A DNA stretch of 64,000 nucleotides from contig NZ_BEVZ01000009.1 in assembly GCF_003112515.1 (NCBI RefSeq), positions 124,001 through 188,000 of the forward strand. Reading direction: 5' to 3'. Both the position numbers and the translations under genes were made by a program. The notes beneath the pieces were generated by a model. It was not told where the DNA came from. It saw nothing but the letters and a program-made list of their open reading frames with translations, and did not search any database. This document shows, one piece after another, positions 34,954 through 42,584 of this stretch. Every line of letters begins with the position of its first letter. The stretch's first letter is position 1. The stretch comes from Streptomyces fragilis (GTDB lineage: Bacteria; Actinomycetota; Actinomycetes; Streptomycetales; Streptomycetaceae).

Positions 34954-34963
34954 GGAAGTCTGT

Positions 34964-34975
34964 TACCGGCCGGTA
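34964..34975. promoter_or_regulatory. TetR operator candidate 2
   Basis: TACCGGCCGGTA, a perfect 12-bp palindrome preceded by TGT, centred 24 bp from candidate 1 in the same divergent promoter region. Confidence 0.5.
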
Positions 34976-35126
34976 GGAAAGTCAACCGTCTGTTTCCGCC
35001 CGGAACGACCCCCACCTGCGGAAGTGGGCATCGCCACGAGTTCCGGGCCTGAGGACCACCGGCGACCGATCAGTGTTACTTTGCGCAGGCATCGCCGAAT
35101 ACGCACGGGTGGGGAGAGCACCGACC

Positions 35127-35777
35127 ATGGAGACGACGCAGCAGGGGACCCCGCAGCAGAGGTCCACCGAGCGGCGCCGCCGCGAACTGCTGGAAGCCGC
35201 GGACCGGGTGGTGCTCCGGGACGGACCGGGCGCCTCCATGAACGCGATCGCGGCCGAGGCCGGGATCACCAAGCCGATCCTCTACCGCCACTTCGGCGAC
35301 AAGGGGGGACTCTACGCGGCCCTCGCCCAGCGGCACACCGACGCGTTGCTGGCCTCGCTCCGGGCGGCGCTGGACGCGCCCGCCGAGCAGCGGCGGGAGC
35401 GGGTGGAGCGCACGCTCGAGACCTACCTGACGGCCATCGAGGCGCGGCCGCAGGTGTACCGGTTCCTGATGCATCCCGCGGACGGCGGCTCCTCCGGCGA
35501 GCCCGGGTTCGACGTGGGGCGGCACTCGGCGCCGCTGCTGCGGCGGATGGGCGAGGAACTGGCGCAGGTCATCGAGGAGCGGGTCGACCTCGGCCCCGGC
35601 GGGCGGCAGCTGTCGCGGGCCTGGGGCCACGGCATCGTCGGCATGATGCACGCGGCCGGCGACTGGTGGCTGAGCGAGCGGCCCTGCCCCCGCGAGGAAC
35701 TGGTCCGCAGCCTGGCCGACCTCCTGTGGGGCCGCCTCGCCGACGCGGGCGACCGCGCGGACGGCCCCGCGTTCTGA
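35127..35777 (+). CDS. TetR-family transcriptional regulator
   Basis: Regulator of 216 residues. The N-terminal HTH (RRRELLEAADRVVLRDGPGA, then MNAIAAEAGITKPILYRHFGDKGGLYAAL) is canonical TetR. The C-terminal ligand domain has EQRRERVERTLETYLTAIEARPQVYRFLM and WGHGIVGMMHAAGDWWL, similar to FadR/AcrR-like regulators of fatty-acid catabolism. GGGGAG lies 10 nt before ATG 35127. It diverges from the acyl-CoA dehydrogenase gene and probably represses it and itself, released by an acyl-CoA. Confidence 0.9.
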   Translation: METTQQGTPQQRSTERRRRELLEAADRVVLRDGPGASMNAIAAEAGITKPILYRHFGDKGGLYAALAQRHTDALLASLRAALDAPAEQRRERVERTLETYLTAIEARPQVYRFLMHPADGGSSGEPGFDVGRHSAPLLRRMGEELAQVIEERVDLGPGGRQLSRAWGHGIVGMMHAAGDWWLSERPCPREELVRSLADLLWGRLADAGDRADGPAF

Positions 35778-35997
35778 CCGCGACCGGCCCTCCCGGCGCC
35801 TGCACCTTCCGGGCTCCCTGGCCCGCCCGGGCCCGGAACCGCCGCCGCTGCCGGTCCGGCCACCGACCCCACGGCGCCGAGCTCGGCCCGGGCCGAGCCG
35901 GGCGGCCCGGGTCCCGCGCCGGTGTGGCCGCGCGTGGCCGGAAATCGACGGACCGCCCCGCGGGGAACCGGACACGGCCGAAAACCGACGCCCCCGA

Positions 35998-36534
35998 TCA
36001 GCCCCCCGTCGCCCGCGCGGCCTTGCGCAGGACGCGGCGCCGCCGGAAGCCGGTGAGGCGGTCCGCGTAGACCAGCCCGTCGAGGTGGTCGCACTCGTGC
36101 TGCAGGCACCGCGCGAAGAAGCCGGTGCCGACGACCTCCACCGGCTCTCCCGTGACGGAGAAGCCCCGCACCACCGCCCGGTCGAAGCGCGGCGTCCCCG
36201 CCTCCAGCCCCGGCAGGGACAGGCACCCTTCCGGCCCACGCACCGTCACTCCGTCGGCCTCCACCAGCCGCGGATTCACCAGATGACCGAGATGGCGCAC
36301 GTCCTCGTCGTCCGGACAGTCGTAGACGAAGACCCGCAGCCCCTCCCCCACCTGGTTCGCCGCGAGGCCCACGCCCTGAGCCGCGTACATGGTGGCGAAC
36401 ATGTCCTCGACCAGTCGTTCGAGGTCCGGACCGAATTCCGTCACCTCCCGGCAAGGGCTGTGCAGCACGGGGTCCCCGTGCAGGGTGAGGGGTCGCACGC
36501 GCCCGTGGGCGCCGGGGATCGAACCGTGTCGCAT
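35998..36534 (-). CDS. def: Peptide deformylase
   Basis: Removes the N-formyl group from nascent proteins. All three metal-site motifs are present in the 178-residue protein: GVGLAANQ, EGCLSLPG (Cys ligand) and QHECDHLDG (two His ligands and the catalytic Glu). The N-terminus RPLTLHGDPVLHSPCREVTEF is standard. The C-terminal tail is basic (RLTGFRRRRVLRKAARATGG). It probably is one of several paralogues in the genome. It diverges from murT. The 220-bp spacer toward the TetR gene (35778-35997) shows no recognisable gene or strong stem-loop. Confidence 0.93.
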   Translation of the reverse strand: MRHGSIPGAHGRVRPLTLHGDPVLHSPCREVTEFGPDLERLVEDMFATMYAAQGVGLAANQVGEGLRVFVYDCPDDEDVRHLGHLVNPRLVEADGVTVRGPEGCLSLPGLEAGTPRFDRAVVRGFSVTGEPVEVVGTGFFARCLQHECDHLDGLVYADRLTGFRRRRVLRKAARATGG

Positions 36535-36650
36535 GCCGGTCAGGGTACGGTCGGGGCAGGCCGTCCCGGTCCCGCGTGCCCCTCCGTCCTTCCCCCGTCA
36601 CCGCCGGTCACGGTGCGATTCCGATATTCGGCCGGGTGAACGGATCTCGG

Positions 36651-36656
36651 TAGGCT
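36651..36656 (+). promoter_or_regulatory. -10 element upstream of murT
   Basis: TAGGCT with TTCGGC at 36627-36632 (18-bp spacing), 61 bp before the murT ATG. It fits a housekeeping-type Streptomyces promoter loosely. Confidence 0.35.
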
Positions 36657-36717
36657 GAGGCCACCACACGCTGCCGGGACTCACGCGCGGCGCGTACGCA
36701 AGGAGGATCGAGAACTG

Positions 36718-37959
36718 ATGGCAGGCACCTCGGACCCGCTCTCGCCGCGGGCCAAGCTGGCCGTGACGGCGGGCAAGACCGCCGCGGCCGTCTCGCGGGC
36801 GGCAGGACGCGGCAGCGGCTCGGTGATCGGCGGCCGGGTCGCGCTGAAGCTGGACCCCGAGCTCCTGGCCCGGCTGGCGCAGGGCCTGGACGTCACCCTG
36901 GTCTCGGCGACCAACGGCAAGACCACCACCACCCGCCTGATCGCCGAGGCGCTGCGCGCGGCCGGTCCGGTGGTCTCCAACGCGCTGGGCGCCAACATGC
37001 CCGCCGGCATCACCTCGGCCCTGGCCGACCGTGACGACGAGGCCCGCTTCGGCGTCATCGAGGTCGACGAGAAGTACCTGATCACCGTCGCCCGCGAGAC
37101 CGACCCCAAGTGCGTCGCGCTGCTCAACCTCTCCCGCGACCAGCTGGACCGCGCCGCGGAGACCCGCATGCTGGCCGAGCACTGGCGCGAGGGCCTGACC
37201 GGCACGAAGGCCGTGGTCGTGGCCAACGCCGACGATCCGCTGGTGGTCTGGGCGGCCTCCTCCTCGCCGAACGTGATCTGGGTCGCGGCCGGGCAGATGT
37301 GGAAGGACGACGCCTGGTCCTGCCCGTCCTGCGGCGGTGTGCTGCAGCGTCCGGGCGACGACTGGTTCTGCGGAGAGTGCGGCTTCCGCCGTCCGACGCC
37401 GAGCTGGGCGCTCTCCGGCGACCAGGTGCTGGACCCGCACGGCAGCGCCTGGCCGATCCACCTCCAGCTGCCGGGCCGCGCCAACCGCGCCAACGCCGCC
37501 TCCTCCGCCGCCGTCGCCGCCGTCTTCGGCGTGCCCCCGCACGTGGCGCTGGAGCGCATGTCGCACGTGCAGGCGGTGGCCGGCCGCTACGACACCGTCC
37601 AGTTCCAGGGGCGCGACCTGCGCCTGCTGCTCGCCAAGAACCCGGCGGGCTGGCTGGAGACGTTCTCGCTGATCGACCCGCCGCCGACCCCGGTGATCCT
37701 GTCGGTGAACGCCCGTTCCGCCGACGGCACCGACACCTCCTGGCTGTGGGACGTCGACTACAGCCGGCTCAACGGTCACCCGATCTTCGTGCTCGGCGAC
37801 CGCAAGCTGGACCTGGCGGTGCGCCTGGAGGTCGCCAACCAGAACTTCCAGGTGTGCCAGAACCTCGACGAGGCGGTCCGCCTCGCCCCGCCCGGGCGGA
37901 TCGAGGTCATCGCCAACTACACCGCCTTCCAGGATCTGCGCCGCCGCGTCGGCAACTGA
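36718..37959 (+). CDS. murT: Lipid II isoglutaminyl synthase, MurT subunit
   Basis: With GatD, amidates the alpha-carboxyl of D-Glu in lipid II to D-isoglutamine. The Mur-ligase ATP motif is VTLVSATNGKTTTTRLIAEAL, followed by VVSNALGANMPAGITSAL and the central-domain NLSRDQLDRAAE. A four-cysteine zinc ribbon interrupts the domain (SCPSCGG and FCGECGF, residues about 200-223), as in structurally known MurT. The C-terminal DUF1727 domain begins near residue 300 (AKNPAGWLETFSLIDPPPTPV). AAGGAGG precedes ATG 36718. gatD starts 47 bp after its stop, forming the standard two-gene operon. Confidence 0.95.
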   Translation: MAGTSDPLSPRAKLAVTAGKTAAAVSRAAGRGSGSVIGGRVALKLDPELLARLAQGLDVTLVSATNGKTTTTRLIAEALRAAGPVVSNALGANMPAGITSALADRDDEARFGVIEVDEKYLITVARETDPKCVALLNLSRDQLDRAAETRMLAEHWREGLTGTKAVVVANADDPLVVWAASSSPNVIWVAAGQMWKDDAWSCPSCGGVLQRPGDDWFCGECGFRRPTPSWALSGDQVLDPHGSAWPIHLQLPGRANRANAASSAAVAAVFGVPPHVALERMSHVQAVAGRYDTVQFQGRDLRLLLAKNPAGWLETFSLIDPPPTPVILSVNARSADGTDTSWLWDVDYSRLNGHPIFVLGDRKLDLAVRLEVANQNFQVCQNLDEAVRLAPPGRIEVIANYTAFQDLRRRVGN

Positions 37960-38006
37960 CCCACGACCAGCGACTGACCAGCGACTCACAGTTCGAGGAC
38001 CCACTC

Positions 38007-38735
38007 ATGAGTGACAGCCAACTCCGGCTGGTGTGGATCTACCCGGATCTGCTCAGCACCTACGGCGACCAGGGCAACGCCCTCGTCGTCGAGCGCCGGG
38101 CCCGCCAGCGCGGCCTGGACGTGGCCCGGATCGACGTGCGCAGCGACCAGCCGGTGCCGACCTCCGGCGACATCTACCTGATCGGCGGCGGCGAGGACCG
38201 CCCGCAGCGCCTCGCCGCGGAGCGTCTGCGCCGCGACGGCGGCCTGGAGCGCGCGGTGGGCAACGGCGCGATCGTCTTCTCGGTCTGCGCCGGCTACCAG
38301 ATCCTCGGCCACGAGTTCATCAACGACCTCGGCCAGCGCGAGCCGGGCCTGGGCCTGCTCGACGTGGTCTCGGTGCGCGGCGAGGGCGTGCGCTGCGTCG
38401 GCGACGTCCTCGCGGACATCGACCCGCGCCTGGGCCTGCCCCCGCTGACCGGCTTCGAGAACCACCAGGGCGTGACCCATGTCGGCCAGGGCGCCAAGCC
38501 GTTCGCCCGGGTCCGCATCGGCAACGGCAACGGCACCGGCGACGGCACCGAGGGCGCGTACAACGAGACCGTCTTCGGCACCTACATGCACGGTCCCGTG
38601 CTGGCCCGCAACCCGCACATCGCGGACCACCTGCTGAAGCTCGCCCTCGACGTCAACGCCCTCCCGCCGGTCGACGACCGGTGGTACGAGGCGCTGCGTC
38701 AGGAGCGCATCACGGCGGCCACGCAGCCGGCCTGA
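38007..38735 (+). CDS. gatD: Lipid II isoglutaminyl synthase, glutaminase subunit GatD
   Basis: Class I glutamine amidotransferase of 242 residues supplying ammonia to MurT. The nucleophile is Cys94 (VFSVCAGYQILG), the same number as in S. aureus GatD, and the catalytic His is His195 (GTYMHGPVLARNP). N-terminal LVWIYPDLLSTYGDQGNALV is the family hallmark. A short Gly/Asn repeat (GNGNGTGDGTEGAYN) expands a loop before the catalytic His. It follows murT on the same strand. Confidence 0.94.
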   Translation: MSDSQLRLVWIYPDLLSTYGDQGNALVVERRARQRGLDVARIDVRSDQPVPTSGDIYLIGGGEDRPQRLAAERLRRDGGLERAVGNGAIVFSVCAGYQILGHEFINDLGQREPGLGLLDVVSVRGEGVRCVGDVLADIDPRLGLPPLTGFENHQGVTHVGQGAKPFARVRIGNGNGTGDGTEGAYNETVFGTYMHGPVLARNPHIADHLLKLALDVNALPPVDDRWYEALRQERITAATQPA

Positions 38736-38767
38736 CGGCCTGCCACTGACGGCACCGCGAGCACCCC

Positions 38768-38840
38768 CCGGACACCCCCGATCCCACCTGCGAAGAGCCC
38801 GTTTGACGGGGCATCCGCACAGGTGAGCGGGGGTGTCCGG
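38768..38840 (+). terminator. Large nested stem-loop between gatD and pfkA
   Basis: Outer arms CCGGACACCCCC / GGGGGTGTCCGG are perfectly complementary over 12 bp. Inside are CACCTG/CAGGTG and CCCG/CGGG pairs, giving a long nested hairpin 32 bp past the gatD stop. It is probably the operon terminator. Confidence 0.55.
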
Positions 38841-38879
38841 CTGTCGGACGCCGGGTTCGGCCGGGGGCCTTCACGCCGG

Positions 38880-38915
38880 TAGGGTGGCGGCATCAAGCCG
38901 GACGAAGCGGTCCGG
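38880..38915 (+). promoter_or_regulatory. pfkA -10 element and 5'-UTR hairpin
   Basis: TAGGGT (38880-38885) fits a -10 box. Downstream CCGGAC-GAAGCG-GTCCGG (38898-38915) forms a 6-bp hairpin in the leader, 32 nt before the pfkA ATG. Confidence 0.35.
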
Positions 38916-38947
38916 TGCCGTCCCCCATCGAGAAGGTCTTTCGCGCC

Positions 38948-39973
38948 ATGCGCATTGGTGTGCTCACCTCCGGCGGCGACTGCCCCGGCCTGAACGCCGT
39001 CATCCGCTCCGTCGTCCACCGCGCCGTCGACGCCCACGGCGACGAGGTGATCGGTTTCCTCGACGGCTGGCGCGGTCTGCTGGACGGCGACCACCTCGAG
39101 CTCGACCTCGACGCGGTCAGCGGCATCCTGGCCCGCGGCGGCACCATCCTCGGTTCCTCCCGCGTCCGCCCCGAGGACCTCCGGGACGGCGTGGAGCGGG
39201 CCAAGGGCCACCTGCGGGACCTCGGTCTCGACGCCGTCATCCCGATCGGCGGCGAGGGCACCCTGAAGGCCGCCCGCCTGCTGTCCGACAACGGTCTGCC
39301 CATCGTGGGCGTCCCGAAGACCATCGACAACGACATCGCGGTCACCGACGTCACGTTCGGCTTCGACACCGCCGTGGGCGTGGCCACCGACGCGCTGGAC
39401 CGGCTGAAGACCACCGCCGAGTCCCACCAGCGCGTCCTGATCGTCGAGGTGATGGGCCGCCACACCGGCTGGATCGCCCTGCACTCCGGCATGGCGGCCG
39501 GCGCCCACGCGATCGTGGTGCCCGAGCGGCCCTTCGACATCAAGGAGCTGACCGAGCGGGTCGGCGCGCGCTTCGAGGCCGGCAAGCGCTTCGCGATAGT
39601 CGTGGTGGCCGAGGGCGCCAAGCCCGCCCCGGGCACCATGGACTTCGCCGAGGGCGGCAAGGACATCTACGGCCACGAGCGTTTCGCCGGCATCGCCAAC
39701 CTGCTGGCGGTGGAGCTGGAGCGCCGCCTCGGCAAGGAGGCCCGCCCCGTCATCCTCGGCCACGTGCAGCGCGGCGGCACCCCCACCGCCTACGACCGGG
39801 TCCTGGCGACCCGCTTCGGCTGGCACGCGGTGGAGGCGGTGCACCGCGGCGAGTTCGGCCGGATGACCGCGCTGCGCGGCACCGACATCGTCACCGTCCC
39901 GCTGGCCGAGGCCGTCGCCTCGCTCAAGACCGTGCCGGAGGAGCGCTACGCCGAGGCTCCCACCGTGCTGTGA
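38948..39973 (+). CDS. pfkA: 6-phosphofructokinase
   Basis: Phosphorylates fructose 6-phosphate at C1 in glycolysis. The 341-residue protein has the phosphate-donor loop TSGGDCPGLNAVIRS, IPIGGEGTLKAARL, the catalytic PKTIDNDI, and VEVMGRHTGWIAL, with the sugar-phosphate site near HVQRGGTPTAYDR. Gly104 is typical of ATP-dependent enzymes, while Lys124 is typical of PPi-dependent ones, the mixed signature of actinobacterial group III kinases; the S. coelicolor enzymes of this group use ATP. ATG 38948 is preferred over the upstream frame because MRIGVLTSGGD is the family N-terminus. Confidence 0.93.
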   Translation: MRIGVLTSGGDCPGLNAVIRSVVHRAVDAHGDEVIGFLDGWRGLLDGDHLELDLDAVSGILARGGTILGSSRVRPEDLRDGVERAKGHLRDLGLDAVIPIGGEGTLKAARLLSDNGLPIVGVPKTIDNDIAVTDVTFGFDTAVGVATDALDRLKTTAESHQRVLIVEVMGRHTGWIALHSGMAAGAHAIVVPERPFDIKELTERVGARFEAGKRFAIVVVAEGAKPAPGTMDFAEGGKDIYGHERFAGIANLLAVELERRLGKEARPVILGHVQRGGTPTAYDRVLATRFGWHAVEAVHRGEFGRMTALRGTDIVTVPLAEAVASLKTVPEERYAEAPTVL

Positions 39974-40034
39974 CCCGCATCCGGTGACCTGAGTCACCCC
40001 TGGACGCCTGCGGCCCGTCGGTGACTCGCAGGTG

Positions 40035-40070
40035 AACCGCCCCCGGCCGCCGGCACGGCCGGGGGCGGTT
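40035..40070 (+). terminator. Terminator after pfkA
   Basis: Perfect 15-bp arms (AACCGCCCCCGGCCG and its complement) with a 6-nt loop, ending in TTCTAG. Confidence 0.7.
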
Positions 40071-40122
40071 CTAGTCTGGTGCGGACAGATTTGCACAACC
40101 CCCACGAAACAGGAGCCGGCGG

Positions 40123-41079
40123 ATGGACCACAGCGGTCACGGCGCCATGGATCTGCCCCCGTTCACGCTCGGCCGGGGGCTCGCCTGGTCCCCGGACGCC
40201 TTCTTCCTCGTCGCCTGCCTGCTCGGGCTGCTGCTCTACGGCTGGGGCGTGGTCCGGATGACGCGGCGGGGCGACCGGTGGCCGGTCGGCCGGACGGTGT
40301 CGTTCGTCGCCGGCGTGCTGAGCGTGGTGCTGGTGATGTGCACCGGCCTCAACGACTACGGCATGGTCATGTTCAGCGTGCACATGGTGCAGCACATGGT
40401 GCTGAGCATGCTCTCCCCGATCATGATCCTGCTGGGCGCCCCGGTCACCCTGGCGCTGCGCGCCCTGCCGGTGGCCGCCCGCGGCACGCTCGGCCCGCGC
40501 GAGCTGCTGCTGAAGCTGCTGCACAGCCGCTACATGCGGGTGGTCACGCATCCGCTGTTCACCATCCCGATGTTCATCGCCAGCCTCTACGCGCTGTACT
40601 TCACGCCGCTGGTGGACACGCTGATGGGCTCCTACGTGGGGCACGTGGCGATGATGGTGCACTTCTTCGCGGTGGGCGTGGTGTTCTTCTGGCCGATCAT
40701 GGGCGTCGACCCGGGCCCGCACCGCCCGGGGCACCTGATGCGGATGCTGGAGCTCTTCGCGGGCATGCCCTTCCACGCCTTCTTCGGCATCGCGCTGATG
40801 ATGGCGTCCACGCCGATGATCGGCGCGTTCGCCCACCCGCCGGCCTCGCTGGGCATCGACCCGATGGAGGACCTCAACGCGGCGGGCGGCATCGCCTGGG
40901 CGTTCAGCGAGATCCCGTCGGTGCTGGTGCTGATCGCGCTGCTGTTCCAGTGGCACGGCTCCGAGCAGCGGCAGGCCCGCCGCAAGGACCGCGCCGCCGA
41001 CCGCGACGGCGACGCGGAGCTGGAGGCGTACAACGCCTACCTCGCCTCCCTGCGTGCGGGGTCGGCCCGCCAGGGCTGA
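40123..41079 (+). CDS. Cytochrome c oxidase assembly protein, CtaG (caa3) type
   Basis: Polytopic membrane protein of 318 residues related to the CtaG/caa3-assembly family that delivers or handles copper for cytochrome oxidase. About seven transmembrane helices are visible, including FFLVACLLGLLLYGWGVV, FVAGVLSVVLVMC, MFSVHMVQHMVLSMLSPIMI, FTIPMFIASLYALYF, MVHFFAVGVVFFWPIM and VLVLIALLFQWH. Conserved His residues in MVQHMVLSM and HVAMMVHFF, plus the N-terminal MDHSGHG, are likely copper or haem contacts. The C-terminal 40 residues are charged and cytoplasmic. AGGAG precedes ATG 40123. Confidence 0.88.
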   Translation: MDHSGHGAMDLPPFTLGRGLAWSPDAFFLVACLLGLLLYGWGVVRMTRRGDRWPVGRTVSFVAGVLSVVLVMCTGLNDYGMVMFSVHMVQHMVLSMLSPIMILLGAPVTLALRALPVAARGTLGPRELLLKLLHSRYMRVVTHPLFTIPMFIASLYALYFTPLVDTLMGSYVGHVAMMVHFFAVGVVFFWPIMGVDPGPHRPGHLMRMLELFAGMPFHAFFGIALMMASTPMIGAFAHPPASLGIDPMEDLNAAGGIAWAFSEIPSVLVLIALLFQWHGSEQRQARRKDRAADRDGDAELEAYNAYLASLRAGSARQG

Positions 41080-41111
41080 CAGGGGAGCTCGGGGTCCGCC
41101 CGTCCTGCCGG

Positions 41112-41294
41112 TCAGGTGTCGCGCGTCGCCGCCAGGGCCAGGAACAGGGCCCCGAGCACCACCCAGCCGAACCACAGCCAGCCGTTGCTTCCGAGGGCCA
41201 CCGAGTACGCCGTCACCACGACGAGACCGCCCATGGTGAGCGCTCCCATGGCCTTGGCGCTTCCGGGTATGCCGGAGCCGTGCATCGAGGGCAT
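41112..41294 (-). CDS. Small membrane protein, 60 residues
   Basis: Unknown function. Two predicted transmembrane helices (AMGALTMGGLVVVTAYSVAL and WLWFGWVVLGALFLALA) are separated by a short Gly-Ser-Asn-Gly loop. GAGGAGG lies 6 nt upstream of ATG 41294, which supports translation. It lies 57 bp after the LytS-type kinase gene on the same strand and may be the tail of that operon; it converges with the CtaG-like gene. Confidence 0.7.
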   Translation of the reverse strand: MPSMHGSGIPGSAKAMGALTMGGLVVVTAYSVALGSNGWLWFGWVVLGALFLALAATRDT

Positions 41295-41351
41295 CGCGAC
41301 CTCCTCAGGTCCGCTACTCCCATGGTGCCCCGCGGGCCCCGCTTCTCACCC

Positions 41352-42584
41352 TCACCGGAGGCCACCGGTTCCCGGCCCGGCGGGGTGCACGCCCGGCTGG
41401 TACTTCGGCAGCCGCACGGTGACCTTCATGCCGGCGCCCTCGGCCGTCTCGATGACCAGCCCGTACTCGTCCCCGTAGACCTGCCGGAGCCGGTCGTCCA
41501 CGTTGGACAGGCCGATGCCCCCGGTGGGCCCGGCCTCCCCGGCGAGGATCCGCCGCAGCAGTTCGGGGTCCATGCCGGCGCCGTCGTCCTCGATCACCAC
41601 GACGGCCTCCGCGCCCTCGTCCCGGGCCGTGATGCCGATCCCGCACCGGTCGCCGCGGCCTTCGAGGCCGTGCTTGACGGCGTTCTCCACCAGCGGCTGC
41701 AGGCACAGGAACGGCAGGGTCACCGGCAGCACCTCGGGCGCGATCTGCAGCGTCACCGTCAGCCGGTCGCCGAAGCGGGCGCGGACCAGCGCCAGGTAGT
41801 GGTCGATGGCGTGCAGCTCGTCGGCGAGGGTGGTGAAGTCGCCGTGCCGCCGGAACGAGTACCGGGTGAAGTCGGCGAACTCCAGCAGCAGCTCCCGGGC
41901 CCGCTCGGGGTCGGTGCGCACGAAGGAGGCGATCACGGCGAGCGAGTTGAAGATGAAGTGCGGCGATATCTGCGCCCGCAGCGCCCTGATCTCGGCTTCG
42001 ATCAGCCGGGTGCGGGACCGGTCGAGGTCGGCGAGCTCGAGCTGGACGGAGACCCAGCGGGCGACCTCTCCGGCGGCCCGCACCAGCACCGCGGACTCCC
42101 CCGGGGCGCAGGCGACCAGCGCTCCGTGCACCCGGTCGTCGACGGTGAGCGGGGCGACGACCGCCCAGCGCAGGGGGCAGTCGGGGGTGGCGCAGCCGAG
42201 CCGGAACGCCTCGCCGCGGCCGCTCTCCAGGGGGCCGGCGAGGCGTTCCATGATCTCGGCACGGTGGTGGGCGCCGACGCCGTCCCAGACCAGGACCCGG
42301 TCGAGATCGGTGAGGCAGAGCGCGTCGGTGCCCAGCAGCGAACGCAGCCGGCGGGCGGCGCGGCGGGCGGTCTCCTCGGTGAGTCCGGCGCGCAGCGGCG
42401 GGGCGGCCAGTGAGGCGGTGTGCAGGGTCTCGAAGGTGGCGTGCTCGACGGGGGTGCCGAGTCCGGCGAGCGAGGCCGTCCGGCCGGAACGCCGGGCGGT
42501 GCGGCGGCCCAGCCAGAAACCGGCGGCGGTCAGCGGCAGCAGGGCCACGCAGAGACCGGCGAGGAAGCCGCCGAGGGCGCTCAT
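41352..42584 (-). CDS. LytS/YehU-type sensor histidine kinase
   Basis: Histidine kinase of 410 residues with the His_kinase (LytS) domain: IRALRAQISPHFIFNSLAVIASF (phospho-His in SPHFIFN) and HATPase motifs VENAVKHGL, IEDDGAGMD and GGIGLSNVDDRLRQVYG. The N-terminus has one membrane helix (GGFLAGLCVALLPLTAAGFWLG) followed by a GAF-like domain at about 65-195 (ALCLTDLDRVLVWDG; CPLRWAVVAPLTVDDRVHGALV), not the multi-pass domain of classical LytS. Its ATG overlaps the symporter stop by 4 bp. Its partner is the LytTR regulator heading the same operon. Confidence 0.9.
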   Translation of the reverse strand: MSALGGFLAGLCVALLPLTAAGFWLGRRTARRSGRTASLAGLGTPVEHATFETLHTASLAAPPLRAGLTEETARRAARRLRSLLGTDALCLTDLDRVLVWDGVGAHHRAEIMERLAGPLESGRGEAFRLGCATPDCPLRWAVVAPLTVDDRVHGALVACAPGESAVLVRAAGEVARWVSVQLELADLDRSRTRLIEAEIRALRAQISPHFIFNSLAVIASFVRTDPERARELLLEFADFTRYSFRRHGDFTTLADELHAIDHYLALVRARFGDRLTVTLQIAPEVLPVTLPFLCLQPLVENAVKHGLEGRGDRCGIGITARDEGAEAVVVIEDDGAGMDPELLRRILAGEAGPTGGIGLSNVDDRLRQVYGDEYGLVIETAEGAGMKVTVRLPKYQPGVHPAGPGTGGLR

